Source: Raoultibacter timonensis | Lineage (GTDB): Bacteria > Actinomycetota > Coriobacteriia > Coriobacteriales > Eggerthellaceae | NCBI RefSeq assembly: GCF_900240215.1 | Contig: NZ_LT964681.1 | Coordinates: 695,749 to 759,748, forward strand | Reading direction: 5' to 3' | DNA length: 64,000 nt | Shown here: one piece after another, positions 43,436 through 52,336 of the stretch | How the letters are laid out: each line of letters begins with the position of its first letter | Position numbering within the stretch: position 1 is the first letter of the stretch | Notes under the pieces: model-generated | Seen by the model: the letters and a program-made list of their open reading frames with translations, nothing else | The model's database searches: none | What the model was told of the DNA's origin: nothing | Program-made: the position numbers and the translations under genes

Positions 43436-43585
43436 AAATCTCAGTACAGTCTCGCTGTGCGGCTCACTGCGCAGTTTTCGCTCAGTTCGCCGCGAAGCCC
43501 ACGGTGCGTCTTGCAATGCGGTTCAACACGCAGCTCCCACGCAGTTCACTATGCAGCTAGCCGCGCGCCGCCCATGCGGCGCCAG

Positions 43586-45184
43586 CTACTTCTCGGCGCT
43601 TCCCGCGCTCTGGGCGTACGCGGTCGACACCTCGCCCGAAAGGCGGCCGAGCACCGAATAACCGCTCATCACACACCAGTAGTCGCCGTTCATGATGCCG
43701 CCCGCCGCGCCGGGAACCGCATACAGGCCCGCGATCGGCTGCGCGTCAGTGCCGATAACCTGCGTGTCGGTGTTGATCTTCAATCCGCCGAACGTGGCCA
43801 TGATGCCGCCGACGACGGGGATCGCGTAGAACGGGGGCGTCGAAAGCGGCGTTGCGGGCACGGTTCCGAGATGCGGAACCTCGAGCGCTTCGGCGGTTCC
43901 AGCGGCAGCGGCCTCGTTGTACGCAGCTACCGTCGCCGCCATGTTGGCCGCGTTGAAACTCACTCCGTCGGCCGTCTCGGCAACGATCTTCGCACCGAGC
44001 TCCTCGATGCTATCGGCCTGCACCACGGTCATGCCCTTCTCGATCATGTGGTCGATGCGGTCGCCGCCGATAACCGCAGCGTTGCAGAACGGAGTCTGGC
44101 GGATGATATCGCGCACGCCCTCGTCGAGAATCAGGTAAGCACGCGCCATGTGCTGCTGCATGACCTCCTGGTTCACCAGCGAAGATCCGAGCCCCTCGTT
44201 GACGAAGCGCTTGCCTTCGGTATTTACGTAGATGCCCATGCTCTGTATCGAGTGCTCCGTGGTGCCGTAGTAGAGGATGTGCACATCGTCGACGTTCTCG
44301 ACAGCTTCGTATCCCTCAGGCGTATCGACGCCGTTCAAGTACGTCATCGGCCACGGCTGAGGATGCCCGTAGTACGAGCCGAAGCTGCGCGAAAGCTGGG
44401 CACCCACCTCGACACCCATCTTGATTCCCGATCCGTCGAGGTACGGCACGCACTGCGCCTGTCCGAGATCGGCGTGACGACCGATGTACTTGGTGCACAT
44501 CTCCTTGTCGCACTGCCAACCGCCCGTTGCGAGGATGACGGCTTTTGCCGTGATGGCGAAGGGGCCTTCCGCATCTTCGGCAACGAGTCCGGTTACGGCA
44601 CCGGCGTCGTCGGTCAGCAGCTTGATCGCACGAGTGCCGAGCAGCGTCGTGCCGCCCTTCTCAACGAAGATATCGCCGAACTGCTGCAGGTATTCGTCGG
44701 TGTAGCTCTTCGATCCCTCCTCGGCGGGGCGCTTGCCGCCCATCCATACGTACGGGCTGCCCGGGGCGAGCTCCTCGGTCGTGAGACCGAGGCCGTCGAT
44801 CCACTCGACATACGACCCCCAATTGTCGCAGACAAGCTTGCCGAGCTCCGGGTCGGACATAGGAGCCTTGGCGTAAGCGGCCTCCCATTCGGCGCCGAAC
44901 CGCGGCCCGAACGCACCTGCGGCGAAGCGGCTCGTTCCCCCGACATGCTGCGAAGCCTCGACCAGTATGACGTTCGCACCCTTCTCAGCCGCGCTCACCG
45001 CTGCCGCCAAACCGCCGATGCCGGCGCCGGCAACCACGACGTCGCATTCGTGCTTGGTCTCGAAGGCTGTCTTTTCGGCAGGCTGCGAACTGCAACCCGC
45101 GAGCGCCGTCACTCCCGTGAACGCCGCAGCACCTGCCGCGACCAGTCCGGCTCCCTTGATGAAATCCCTCCGTGTTTGCTCCAT
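43586..45184 (-). CDS. Tat-exported flavoprotein reductase (fumarate-reductase-like)
   Basis: The 532-residue protein has TRRDFIKG (Arg5-Arg6) and then LAGC, so it is a Tat-exported, probably lipid-anchored protein. A Rossmann FAD motif VVAGAGIGGLAAA follows, with a FAD-binding-2 domain of the fumarate reductase/urocanate reductase/KstD family and a C-terminal GGL...PGLYAVPGAAGG FAD contact. No covalent FMN-binding domain is present, so electrons should come from the multihaem cytochrome encoded just upstream. GGGAGAGG precedes the ATG. The acceptor is unknown. Confidence 0.88.
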   Translation of the reverse strand: MEQTRRDFIKGAGLVAAGAAAFTGVTALAGCSSQPAEKTAFETKHECDVVVAGAGIGGLAAAVSAAEKGANVILVEASQHVGGTSRFAAGAFGPRFGAEWEAAYAKAPMSDPELGKLVCDNWGSYVEWIDGLGLTTEELAPGSPYVWMGGKRPAEEGSKSYTDEYLQQFGDIFVEKGGTTLLGTRAIKLLTDDAGAVTGLVAEDAEGPFAITAKAVILATGGWQCDKEMCTKYIGRHADLGQAQCVPYLDGSGIKMGVEVGAQLSRSFGSYYGHPQPWPMTYLNGVDTPEGYEAVENVDDVHILYYGTTEHSIQSMGIYVNTEGKRFVNEGLGSSLVNQEVMQQHMARAYLILDEGVRDIIRQTPFCNAAVIGGDRIDHMIEKGMTVVQADSIEELGAKIVAETADGVSFNAANMAATVAAYNEAAAAGTAEALEVPHLGTVPATPLSTPPFYAIPVVGGIMATFGGLKINTDTQVIGTDAQPIAGLYAVPGAAGGIMNGDYWCVMSGYSVLGRLSGEVSTAYAQSAGSAEK

Positions 45185-45330
45185 GTTGAATCCTCTCCCT
45201 TGTCGTGTGACGCGCACCCTCGGATACGCGGTACTCCTTGACTCGGTTGCCAGTCGCGACATGCGGCGGTTATCGCCAGCCGCAAACCATCGGCTGCTGC
45301 ACGCAGCGAACCCGCAAGCAGCCGATCGAC

Positions 45331-45942
45331 CTAGTGGCACGTGTTGCACTCGTACACACCGGCATGATGGCAACTGACGCACGTGTCTGCCGCATTGACT
45401 TCGGCTTTGTGCATATTGTGGCAATCCGAGCATAGGATGTCGGCGTGCCCGTCGGTCAAACCCATGACCTCATGGGGATTGACCTGCGTTCCCTGCGAAT
45501 CCGTCAGATCGGTAATGGTCGCAGTACATGCAAGCATCTCGTCTGCACTCAGATCGTGGCATCCCGCCGCTTGGCAGCTGGCAGCATCGACCACCGTTGC
45601 CTTGAGCTTCTTCGGCATCGTGTCGGTCGCCGTCGCCTCCTTGTGAACGTCGGCGAGTGCCGCTTCGTCTGCATGGCAGCTGATGCACGTCGTCTGCGCC
45701 TCCTGCACGTGAATGCATGCCCCCATCGAGCCGTCCTCCATCGTCGCGCCCTCCGTCGCATGGCATGTCGCGCAATCCATGTCGGGCGACCACGCAACCT
45801 GCACGGCGCTATCCGAGCCGCCACCTTGCTCGGCAGGCTTTTCTGCCGCAGGCTCTTGCGGCGAGCATCCCGCTACCGCAATGGCGATCGCCGCAGCGGC
45901 GAACGCGATCAGCACTTTGTGAATCGGCTTGGCTTTCCCCAT
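45331..45942 (-). CDS. Multihaem c-type cytochrome lipoprotein
   Basis: The 203-residue exported protein has a signal peptide with a VAGC lipobox. It has five CxxCH haem sites (CATCH, CISCH, CSDCH, CVSCH, CNTCH) and a sixth, unusual CQAAGCH (four residues between the cysteines). It should carry electrons from the menaquinone pool to the flavoprotein encoded 146 bp downstream. The pair is like the Cgr1-Cgr2 and fumarate-reductase-type modules known in Eggerthella. GGGAGG precedes the ATG. A GC-rich hairpin in its leader lies at 45961-45980. Confidence 0.9.
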   Translation of the reverse strand: MGKAKPIHKVLIAFAAAAIAIAVAGCSPQEPAAEKPAEQGGGSDSAVQVAWSPDMDCATCHATEGATMEDGSMGACIHVQEAQTTCISCHADEAALADVHKEATATDTMPKKLKATVVDAASCQAAGCHDLSADEMLACTATITDLTDSQGTQVNPHEVMGLTDGHADILCSDCHNMHKAEVNAADTCVSCHHAGVYECNTCH

Positions 45943-45960
45943 CGCCTCCCTTTCTCCCGA

Positions 45961-45980
45961 CCGCCCGCTGTTTCGGGCGG
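45961..45980 (-). promoter_or_regulatory. 5' leader hairpin of the cytochrome gene
   Basis: CCGCCCG-CTGTTT-CGGGCGG forms a seven-pair GC stem about 20 bp before the cytochrome start codon. It may affect translation or mRNA stability. Confidence 0.4.
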
Positions 45981-46143
45981 GTTGATAGGGCAATGGTAGA
46001 AAACCGATGCCTGCTTGCCATCGAAGGAAAGATGTGAAATAGTTTTTAAGGGGAAAAATGCAATGCAATCTGCGCTTTTGACGTGGTGTTTTGCATTTCA
46101 GGGGAGAAATTCACCAGTTTCTAGTGAGGTTTGCGAGGGGCTT

Positions 46144-47631
46144 ATGAGCACTGATCGGAAACAAAAGAAGGAAAGAAACGCCAAAGAATCCATTCGTTCG
46201 AAGTTTGCAATGGAGCTGAACCGCGCCAACATCCCGATGACGATCGGATTTGCGCTCTGTCAGCTCTGGCTTACGCTGTGCTTCTTTGCACCGCAACTGT
46301 TTCCCGAGAACTCGTCGGTGAGTGTATACGAGATATCGCTCGGAGTGTGCGCGGTCTCGCTTGTTCCCGCGCTCGTTCTCACCAAACGATTCGAGGAGCT
46401 GTTCGAAAACCGAGTCGTCATCTTCGCACTAGCGGCTTGCGCGGGCATCGGCACGTTCATCATCCCGTTCTCCTCGGGCGATACCGCGATAGACGTCGTC
46501 TTGCAGATTGTCGCAGGAGCGCTTACGGGCATCGCCTCGGGCTGGTTCTTCGTCGCGTGGTACCAGGCGTTCTGCAAAGCCGACGACCTGATAGGCTTCG
46601 TACTCAGCGTTTTGGTGAACAGCCTGTTCATGTACGTACTCACCGCCGTAGCCTACCTGCCGGAGCTGAGCCCGTGGATCGTCGTCTGCATCGCGTCGGC
46701 CATGCCGTTCGTCTCGGCGTTTCTCTTGGTGCGAAACCCCCGCAACGACACCTTCGTCAGCGAACCGATTCTGCCGCCCAAACGCACCGGGCAGCGCAAG
46801 GCTTTGCTTCTGCTCTGTTGCAGCATCTTCGTCATCAGCTTCATCGATGAATTCATGCGCAACTTTTACCTGCAAGGATCCGACCTGTTGTTTTACTCGG
46901 GCGGACTCAACCTTATTCTGCTCATCGTCAAGGTGGCCTGCTCCATCATGCTCGTCGTCATCATCGCCGACCACAGCCACCGCATGTCTCTTGTCTACCG
47001 CATCTCGTTTCTGCTCACAATGACGGCTGTTCTGTTCATGCCCTATGCGCAGCACAGCTTCGAGTTCATGTACGGGGTTACGAATTTCGGCGCGTTCCTG
47101 TTCAAGATCATGATCATGATCATCGCCTTCAACTTCTGCCAGCGCTACCGCACCTCCCCGACACTCGTGTTCTCGCTTACGCGTATCGCCTTCTCGCTCG
47201 ATCTGCTGCTCGGTTTCGGCATGTTCCACGCCTACAGCCATTTCGAACCCGCGATTCCCGATCTGCTCGGCGTCGTATCGGTGGTACTGGGCATCCTCGT
47301 CGTGGCAACGTATTCGTTCGTGTTCACCGACCGCTACAGCATTCCCATCTTCGTCAAAGTCGAGGCCCAAACGGAAGCAGGGGCTCCGCTCGAAGACCGC
47401 TGTGATCGACTGGTTCGCATAGGAAAGCTCTCGCGTCGCGAATCCGACGTGCTGAGGCTCATAGCGAAGGGCCGGTCGGCTCCGCGCATTCAGGAAGAAC
47501 TTCACCTCTCGATGAACACCGTCAACACCCACACGAGCCATATCTATCAAAAGCTCAAAGTGCATTCGCGCCAAGAACTGCTCGACTTACTCGAAGACAC
47601 CGCACCGGAGGAAGCGGGTGGGCAGAGCTGA
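46144..47631 (+). CDS. LuxR-type regulator with polytopic membrane sensor
   Basis: The 495-residue protein has about 12 spans (about 25-400) and ends with a LuxR domain: LSRRESDVLRLIAKG then MNTVNTHTSHIYQKLKVHS (about 430-480). The ATG at 46144 follows GAGGGG. It is divergent from the cytochrome-flavoprotein operon, with a shared 201-bp upstream region holding GAAATGCA-type elements. The most likely role is substrate-sensing control of that operon. Confidence 0.87.
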   Translation: MSTDRKQKKERNAKESIRSKFAMELNRANIPMTIGFALCQLWLTLCFFAPQLFPENSSVSVYEISLGVCAVSLVPALVLTKRFEELFENRVVIFALAACAGIGTFIIPFSSGDTAIDVVLQIVAGALTGIASGWFFVAWYQAFCKADDLIGFVLSVLVNSLFMYVLTAVAYLPELSPWIVVCIASAMPFVSAFLLVRNPRNDTFVSEPILPPKRTGQRKALLLLCCSIFVISFIDEFMRNFYLQGSDLLFYSGGLNLILLIVKVACSIMLVVIIADHSHRMSLVYRISFLLTMTAVLFMPYAQHSFEFMYGVTNFGAFLFKIMIMIIAFNFCQRYRTSPTLVFSLTRIAFSLDLLLGFGMFHAYSHFEPAIPDLLGVVSVVLGILVVATYSFVFTDRYSIPIFVKVEAQTEAGAPLEDRCDRLVRIGKLSRRESDVLRLIAKGRSAPRIQEELHLSMNTVNTHTSHIYQKLKVHSRQELLDLLEDTAPEEAGGQS

Positions 47632-47819
47632 ACGCGGTCCGATGCGAACCGGGGCCGTCGAACGCGCAGCGCCAGCCAATCCGTCCCGCCGTCGACGGGG
47701 GTCGGGCGCGCCGTCCGCATCGCTCCCGAACAGCGAACGAGCGCCCCCGGAGGAGCGCTCGCCATGCACATTCGCCAAGTTGCGTACCGCTGCATTGTAC
47801 CCCTTGGGATACGCGGATT

Positions 47820-48590
47820 CTAGAACCTCAGGCTCAGGCAGCTCAAGCCCCCGTCGAGCTTGCGGTACTCGGACGTATCGACCGTGATGGTCTTGTAGCC
47901 CGCCTCTTGGATTTTCTCAAGTACGGTGGGGTATCCCTCGGGCACGATCACGGTGCCGTTGACCCAGATGCAGTTGGCGGCGTACGCCTCGTCCTCGGGG
48001 ATCACGATCTTGTTGTATTCGGCGAAATCGGACTTCTCGATGAACTCGCCCGATACGAGCATGTTGTTATCCTCGATGTAGTTCACACCGGTCTTGAGGT
48101 GCAGCACGTACTCGAGCGGAACCTCGGAACCCGTTAGGCCCCAGCCCTCGAGGATCTCGATGAATTGGCGGATGCCCTCCTCGTTGGTACGAGCAGAGCG
48201 TCCCACGAAGAAGTGGTCGCCCACCATCATGACATCGCCGCCCTCGAGCGTTCCGGGTGCCTCGATGTAGGCGATGCGGTCGTCATCGAAGAACTCGCGA
48301 ATCGTCGGCTCCATCGCCTTCGCCTCGCCATTGCGCGTACCGGCACCCGGATTGTCGATGATGGCACCCTTGCGCGTAATGACGGCGGTATCCTCTACGA
48401 AACAGGAATCGGGAAACTCTTCGAGCGCCGGCAGAACCGTCACCTCGACGCCGCATTCCTTGAGCGCGGCGATGTAGTCGTCATGCTGCTTGAGCGCCAG
48501 CTCGTAATCGGGCTTTCCCAGCTCAGGGGCAGAGGTGATGCCGTCTACCAGCGATTTGCTCGGACGCCTGACGATCACGTTCGTAAACAT
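47820..48590 (-). CDS. Dimethylarginine dimethylaminohydrolase-like amidinotransferase-fold hydrolase
   Basis: The 256-residue protein has the catalytic set of DDAH: the acidic pair in CFVEDTAV (Glu66-Asp67), His164 in LHLKTG and Cys251 in GGLSCLSLRF at the C-terminus. DDAH converts methylarginines to citrulline and methylamines. The larger family also covers arginine deiminase and related enzymes. AAGGAGG precedes the ATG at 48590. It is not in an obvious arginine operon, although an amino-acid antiporter lies 4 kb away. The substrate assignment is from family only. Confidence 0.83.
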   Translation of the reverse strand: MFTNVIVRRPSKSLVDGITSAPELGKPDYELALKQHDDYIAALKECGVEVTVLPALEEFPDSCFVEDTAVITRKGAIIDNPGAGTRNGEAKAMEPTIREFFDDDRIAYIEAPGTLEGGDVMMVGDHFFVGRSARTNEEGIRQFIEILEGWGLTGSEVPLEYVLHLKTGVNYIEDNNMLVSGEFIEKSDFAEYNKIVIPEDEAYAANCIWVNGTVIVPEGYPTVLEKIQEAGYKTITVDTSEYRKLDGGLSCLSLRF

Positions 48591-48772
48591 TGCGATTCCT
48601 CCTTCGGCCACCGCCTTGCGCGATGGATTAAGCGAACTGTTGCTGAATCGATTATCCACCAACTTGGTGAAATTGGAAGCGATCGCCGAAAGGGTTTTCA
48701 AGCTGTCATCGAGCAAAACGGGCGAGCCCTGTCGGACCCGCCCGCTACCGCCTTCGCGCTTTTCAGCTGCCG

Positions 48773-50635
48773 CTACGCCGAGGCCGCATGCTTTCCGGCA
48801 ACACGCCCGCTCGTGAGCGCATTGCCCATGTTGTTGCCGGCCGACGGACAGCTGTACGAATTCCCGTACCGCTCGCCCATCGTATTGCCGACTGCGTACA
48901 AACCGGGAATGACCGATGTTTTGTCCATGGTCAACACCTGGTAATTACCGTTTACGCACAGTCCCGCAAGCGTGTTCAACCCAGGGCCGTACAGCGCCGA
49001 AGTCGCCTGAATTGCAACGTAGAACGGAGCCTCGTTTATGGGAATCATGATGTCCGAGCTCTTGCCGAACTGCGTATCGGTTCCCGATGCGCAAAGCTCG
49101 TTGTACTGCTCGACCGTCTCGAGCGCGGTTGCCAGGGCATCGCCCGAAAGACCGGCGTTCTTCATGGCCTCCTCCATCGTATCGCCCACGAACACGTCGT
49201 AGGTCAGCATCTTGTTCTGCTCTTCGCTGTAGCTTGCAATAACGATAGTCGTCACTTTGATGCTGCCGTTCTCTGGCGTCGCCTGCATCGCCTTGTCGAA
49301 CGCCTCCATGCCCTGCTCGAATCCCCAGTTCGGCGAACCGTGATCGAGGCCGCACTTCTGCACGTACTGCATGTACTTCTTATCCATGACAGCGAAGTTG
49401 CCCATCGTGCCTTCTTGCGAAATGGGCTGGCGAATCGATTGCGCGAGCAAGAGGGCGCTGCACTCCTCGTTCATGAAGCGCCTGCCCTGGCAGTTCATCC
49501 ACAAGCACGGCGTCGAACCCCACGGTCCGAAACCGATGACAGGGGCGCTGCCTGCAACAGGACGCGGATGCCCCTCGATAGCGCCGCCCGCCCAGCAGCC
49601 GATCTTGTGGCCGGAGCCGTCGCAGTCGGTCATGCCGGTGAGCATTTCGCGATCCACGCCATGACGCTCGGCGTACTCGCCGCATTCGTCGCACAGCTGA
49701 TACACCATGTCGGTATTCGCGCCGAAGTCTCCTGTTGCGAGGATAACGCCTTTGGCGGCCTCGTACTTGATGTACTTCCTTTCTCCGTCCTGGGTGATGA
49801 CGCCCGTGACAGCTCCGTCGTCGGCCTTCGTGCAGACAACCGCGCTCTCGTTGCAATGCCACGTCGCGCCGAGATCCTCCGCAGCTTCTCGAGAGTACAC
49901 TTCGAGCTCGGCCAGGCGTGTAATGCCCGTAAGTCCATTGCGGCCGATCGGCGCTTCGTTCATCGAGTTCAGCGTCTGCAGCGTCGAAGCCCACTGATGC
50001 AGGCCGCCGTTGAGGATCGGATAATCGGACCCGTTGGGCTTCTCGAAGGCAATCTGCACCGTACACTGCTTGCCCTCGTAATCGAACACTGTCGAGGTTT
50101 CCGGAACGAGTGAAACCAGGTTGTCCATCATCTCGCCGGAGTTGTACACGAATGTCCTGATCGCCTCGCTGTTGCACCTGCCCGCAGCACGGCGGATGTA
50201 TTCGTTCGTAATGTCCTCGAGGTTGTACGGACCAAAACCCCAGCCCTCAAGCAACTTGGAATTGTACGAGCAGATGTCGTCGCCACGGTACACGATCTCG
50301 CCGTCCTTGTGCTTCTCGATAACCGCAACCGATGCGCCAAGCTGAGCGGCCGCAAGCGCCGCCTGCGTTCCCGCATGCCCGCCGCCCACAACGACCACAT
50401 CGAAGCTCCGTGTCTCGGCGATATCGCTTTCGCCGACAGCCGGAGCCTCGCCGAGCCAGTCTTCGCTGCAAATATAGCCCTTCGGCACGGTAATCGGCTC
50501 GCTGGCCGCACCCGTTTCGGGAGTCGCTGCGCCCTGCGTTTCCTTTTGCGGCGAGCAGCCGATCAGCCCCGCAGTGGCTCCCACAAGACCGGCCCCTGCC
50601 ATGCCCTTCAGAAAACTGCGTCTTGATACGCTCAT
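48773..50635 (-). CDS. Tat-exported flavoprotein reductase, second copy
   Basis: The 620-residue protein has SRRSFLKG (Arg5-Arg6) and a LIGC lipobox, a Rossmann VVVGGGHAGTQAALAAA, and the fumarate-reductase-type FAD domains with a C-terminal PGLYAVGNTMGERYG. It differs strongly from the flavoprotein at 43.6-45.2 kb, with a longer N-terminal linker and a different substrate region, so it should use another acceptor. No cytochrome lies beside it. AAGGAGGG precedes the ATG. A LuxR regulator is encoded just upstream on the same strand. Confidence 0.88.
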   Translation of the reverse strand: MSVSRRSFLKGMAGAGLVGATAGLIGCSPQKETQGAATPETGAASEPITVPKGYICSEDWLGEAPAVGESDIAETRSFDVVVVGGGHAGTQAALAAAQLGASVAVIEKHKDGEIVYRGDDICSYNSKLLEGWGFGPYNLEDITNEYIRRAAGRCNSEAIRTFVYNSGEMMDNLVSLVPETSTVFDYEGKQCTVQIAFEKPNGSDYPILNGGLHQWASTLQTLNSMNEAPIGRNGLTGITRLAELEVYSREAAEDLGATWHCNESAVVCTKADDGAVTGVITQDGERKYIKYEAAKGVILATGDFGANTDMVYQLCDECGEYAERHGVDREMLTGMTDCDGSGHKIGCWAGGAIEGHPRPVAGSAPVIGFGPWGSTPCLWMNCQGRRFMNEECSALLLAQSIRQPISQEGTMGNFAVMDKKYMQYVQKCGLDHGSPNWGFEQGMEAFDKAMQATPENGSIKVTTIVIASYSEEQNKMLTYDVFVGDTMEEAMKNAGLSGDALATALETVEQYNELCASGTDTQFGKSSDIMIPINEAPFYVAIQATSALYGPGLNTLAGLCVNGNYQVLTMDKTSVIPGLYAVGNTMGERYGNSYSCPSAGNNMGNALTSGRVAGKHAASA

Positions 50636-50665
50636 GCATTCCCTCCTTGTATCTGTTTGCATGCC

Positions 50666-50680
50666 GCTTCACGTTGAAGC
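50666..50680. promoter_or_regulatory. Small palindrome in the leader of the second flavoprotein gene
   Basis: GCTTCA-CGT-TGAAGC lies about 30 bp before the start codon, flanked by TGCATGC and TTGCATTTTCC. It could be an operator for the adjacent LuxR protein or a leader hairpin. Confidence 0.4.
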
Positions 50681-50814
50681 GCTTGCATTTTCCGAAGGCG
50701 AGAAGCGTTTAGACAATACGTAGGGGCGTTGAATTCTTGCGAAACAAGGTCAACGGATGGATTCTAGTTTTTATCATACCCGTTCAGAGTCTTAATTATC
50801 CCAATTGAGAAAAC

Positions 50815-52242
50815 TCAGCGATCTCGAACAAGCTGGGATAGATCTTCGCGCGAAGCCACCCCGAGCTTGCGGTACATGTTGTGAATATGAGTCCTTACCG
50901 TATTGGGAGAAATGAACAGTGTCTCCGAGAGCTCGGCACTCGCATATCCGCGCGCCAAAAGCTCGAGGATCTCGTGTTCCCGGTCGGTGAGGGAATACGC
51001 ACGGGCGAGATCGGCGCACCGCTCGCCCAGCGTTTGCGAGCCGTCCTCCTCGAGCCCATCCTCGTCGATAAGCGCATCACCGCTTTGCCGTACGCTTCGA
51101 GCAACGAGCATGACGGCAGCGTACAGCGTTGTCACGGCGGTAACCACCACGCTGATGGTTTCTTCGGAGAGAATCTCCGAGCAGCTCAATCCAACCAAAG
51201 AAGCGGCCGCAAACAGCACCAAAGCGATCGAATAGATGAAATCCGAGCTGAATTCGGATGCGTGCGCTATGGCGCACAGGGTTGCCACCGTCAGCGTTGC
51301 CGCGAACGAGTAGAGCAAAAACATGCAGAACATTTCGGTTGCCGATTCGCCGGACAGAGCCGTGCTCATGCTCGATACGGCCAGCATGATAATGGCAAGC
51401 AGCGGAATGATGTTTCGATACAACGGCTGCACGATTGGCTTCTTAAGCCTCAGAAACGCCAGAACCACCAAGATGGCGGATGCCACGAACGAGGCGAGCA
51501 GATAATCGGAATACCACTCCGTATAGGTATAACAGGTAATCCCCATGATGAAGGCGAAGACCAGCAGTCCCAGCGCAGGCTCGGCAACCACCCCGAAAAA
51601 CGAGGGAAGCGAAGAGGCCTTTTCCGAACCTCGGCCCTTCGTACTCTCATGCTCCAACAACGCGCGATGATCGAACAGGGACGGCGTAACCGCGCAAACC
51701 GCAGCGCAAACCATGAACACGCCAACGCCTGCAAGCGTGGGAGCGAGCATGATGCATGCATAGACTATCGCCGCAACGCAGCTCGCCGCAGCTACATTGA
51801 GCAGGGCGCCGCTCAAAGGAAATCGGCTGAACAACTTGCCCCAAACCAAGCACAAAAGCCCGCAGCCCACGCCGCTTGCAGCACCGCCGAAGCATGTTAG
51901 CGACGCACCTTGGTCGCCCGCCAAAACCAGATAGCAGAAAAACGCGCTCGCTACGAGATGGACGACGCCGCCCACCCCGGAAATCGCTTTGAGGGGGATG
52001 CTTTTCCCCGCCAAGGAGAACCCGGCAACCGATGCGGCAACAACCAGCACCGAAGCCAAAGCTGAACGAGCGTATAGGCTGATGAAATCGCTTACCCCCT
52101 CATGAGCAAGAAACGAAGTCATGGCACCTGAAAAAATCAAGAGCGTGGAAAACAGCGCCGCCAAGCCGACGGTAAGCAAACTCAGCCTCGGCCGCTTCTC
52201 GTTTTCTTTGGAATATGAACGCGCCTCGCCCGATGAGCCCAT
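50815..52242 (-). CDS. LuxR-type regulator with polytopic membrane sensor
   Basis: The 475-residue protein has about 12 spans (about 20-390) and a C-terminal LuxR domain: LTDREHEILELLARG then PNTVRTHIHNMYRKLGVAS (about 417-463). It is the third regulator of this kind in the window. It is placed 179 bp upstream of the second Tat flavoprotein gene on the same strand, so that gene is its likely target. The start at the ATG at 52242 fits the basic N-terminus before the first helix. Confidence 0.87.
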   Translation of the reverse strand: MGSSGEARSYSKENEKRPRLSLLTVGLAALFSTLLIFSGAMTSFLAHEGVSDFISLYARSALASVLVVAASVAGFSLAGKSIPLKAISGVGGVVHLVASAFFCYLVLAGDQGASLTCFGGAASGVGCGLLCLVWGKLFSRFPLSGALLNVAAASCVAAIVYACIMLAPTLAGVGVFMVCAAVCAVTPSLFDHRALLEHESTKGRGSEKASSLPSFFGVVAEPALGLLVFAFIMGITCYTYTEWYSDYLLASFVASAILVVLAFLRLKKPIVQPLYRNIIPLLAIIMLAVSSMSTALSGESATEMFCMFLLYSFAATLTVATLCAIAHASEFSSDFIYSIALVLFAAASLVGLSCSEILSEETISVVVTAVTTLYAAVMLVARSVRQSGDALIDEDGLEEDGSQTLGERCADLARAYSLTDREHEILELLARGYASAELSETLFISPNTVRTHIHNMYRKLGVASREDLSQLVRDR

Positions 52243-52269
52243 AAGTCCAACCTATCGTCGGGTATAGCC

Positions 52270-52294
52270 AAGAAACCGCTCGAAGCGGTTTCTT
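52270..52294 (-). terminator. Terminator after the amino-acid antiporter gene
   Basis: AAGAAACCGCT and AGCGGTTTCTT form an 11-bp perfect stem with a three-base loop, 43 bp after the antiporter stop codon. Confidence 0.7.
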
Positions 52295-52336
52295 GCGAAC
52301 ATGTCTATTGTATCTTTTTGCCCCAAACGGCGCGAG

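Larger units (their letters stand above)
42806..43585. other. Long intergenic region with inverted repeats
   Basis: No confident gene is seen in these 780 bp. A plus-strand frame at 42919-43200 (93 codons, MPRRIIVQYPEEL...) looks protein-like but has no ribosome site and runs through the left arm of the inverted repeat. The right part, 43440-43580, has an imperfect pattern of GCAGTT/GCAGCT elements. The next entries give the repeats. Confidence 0.35.
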
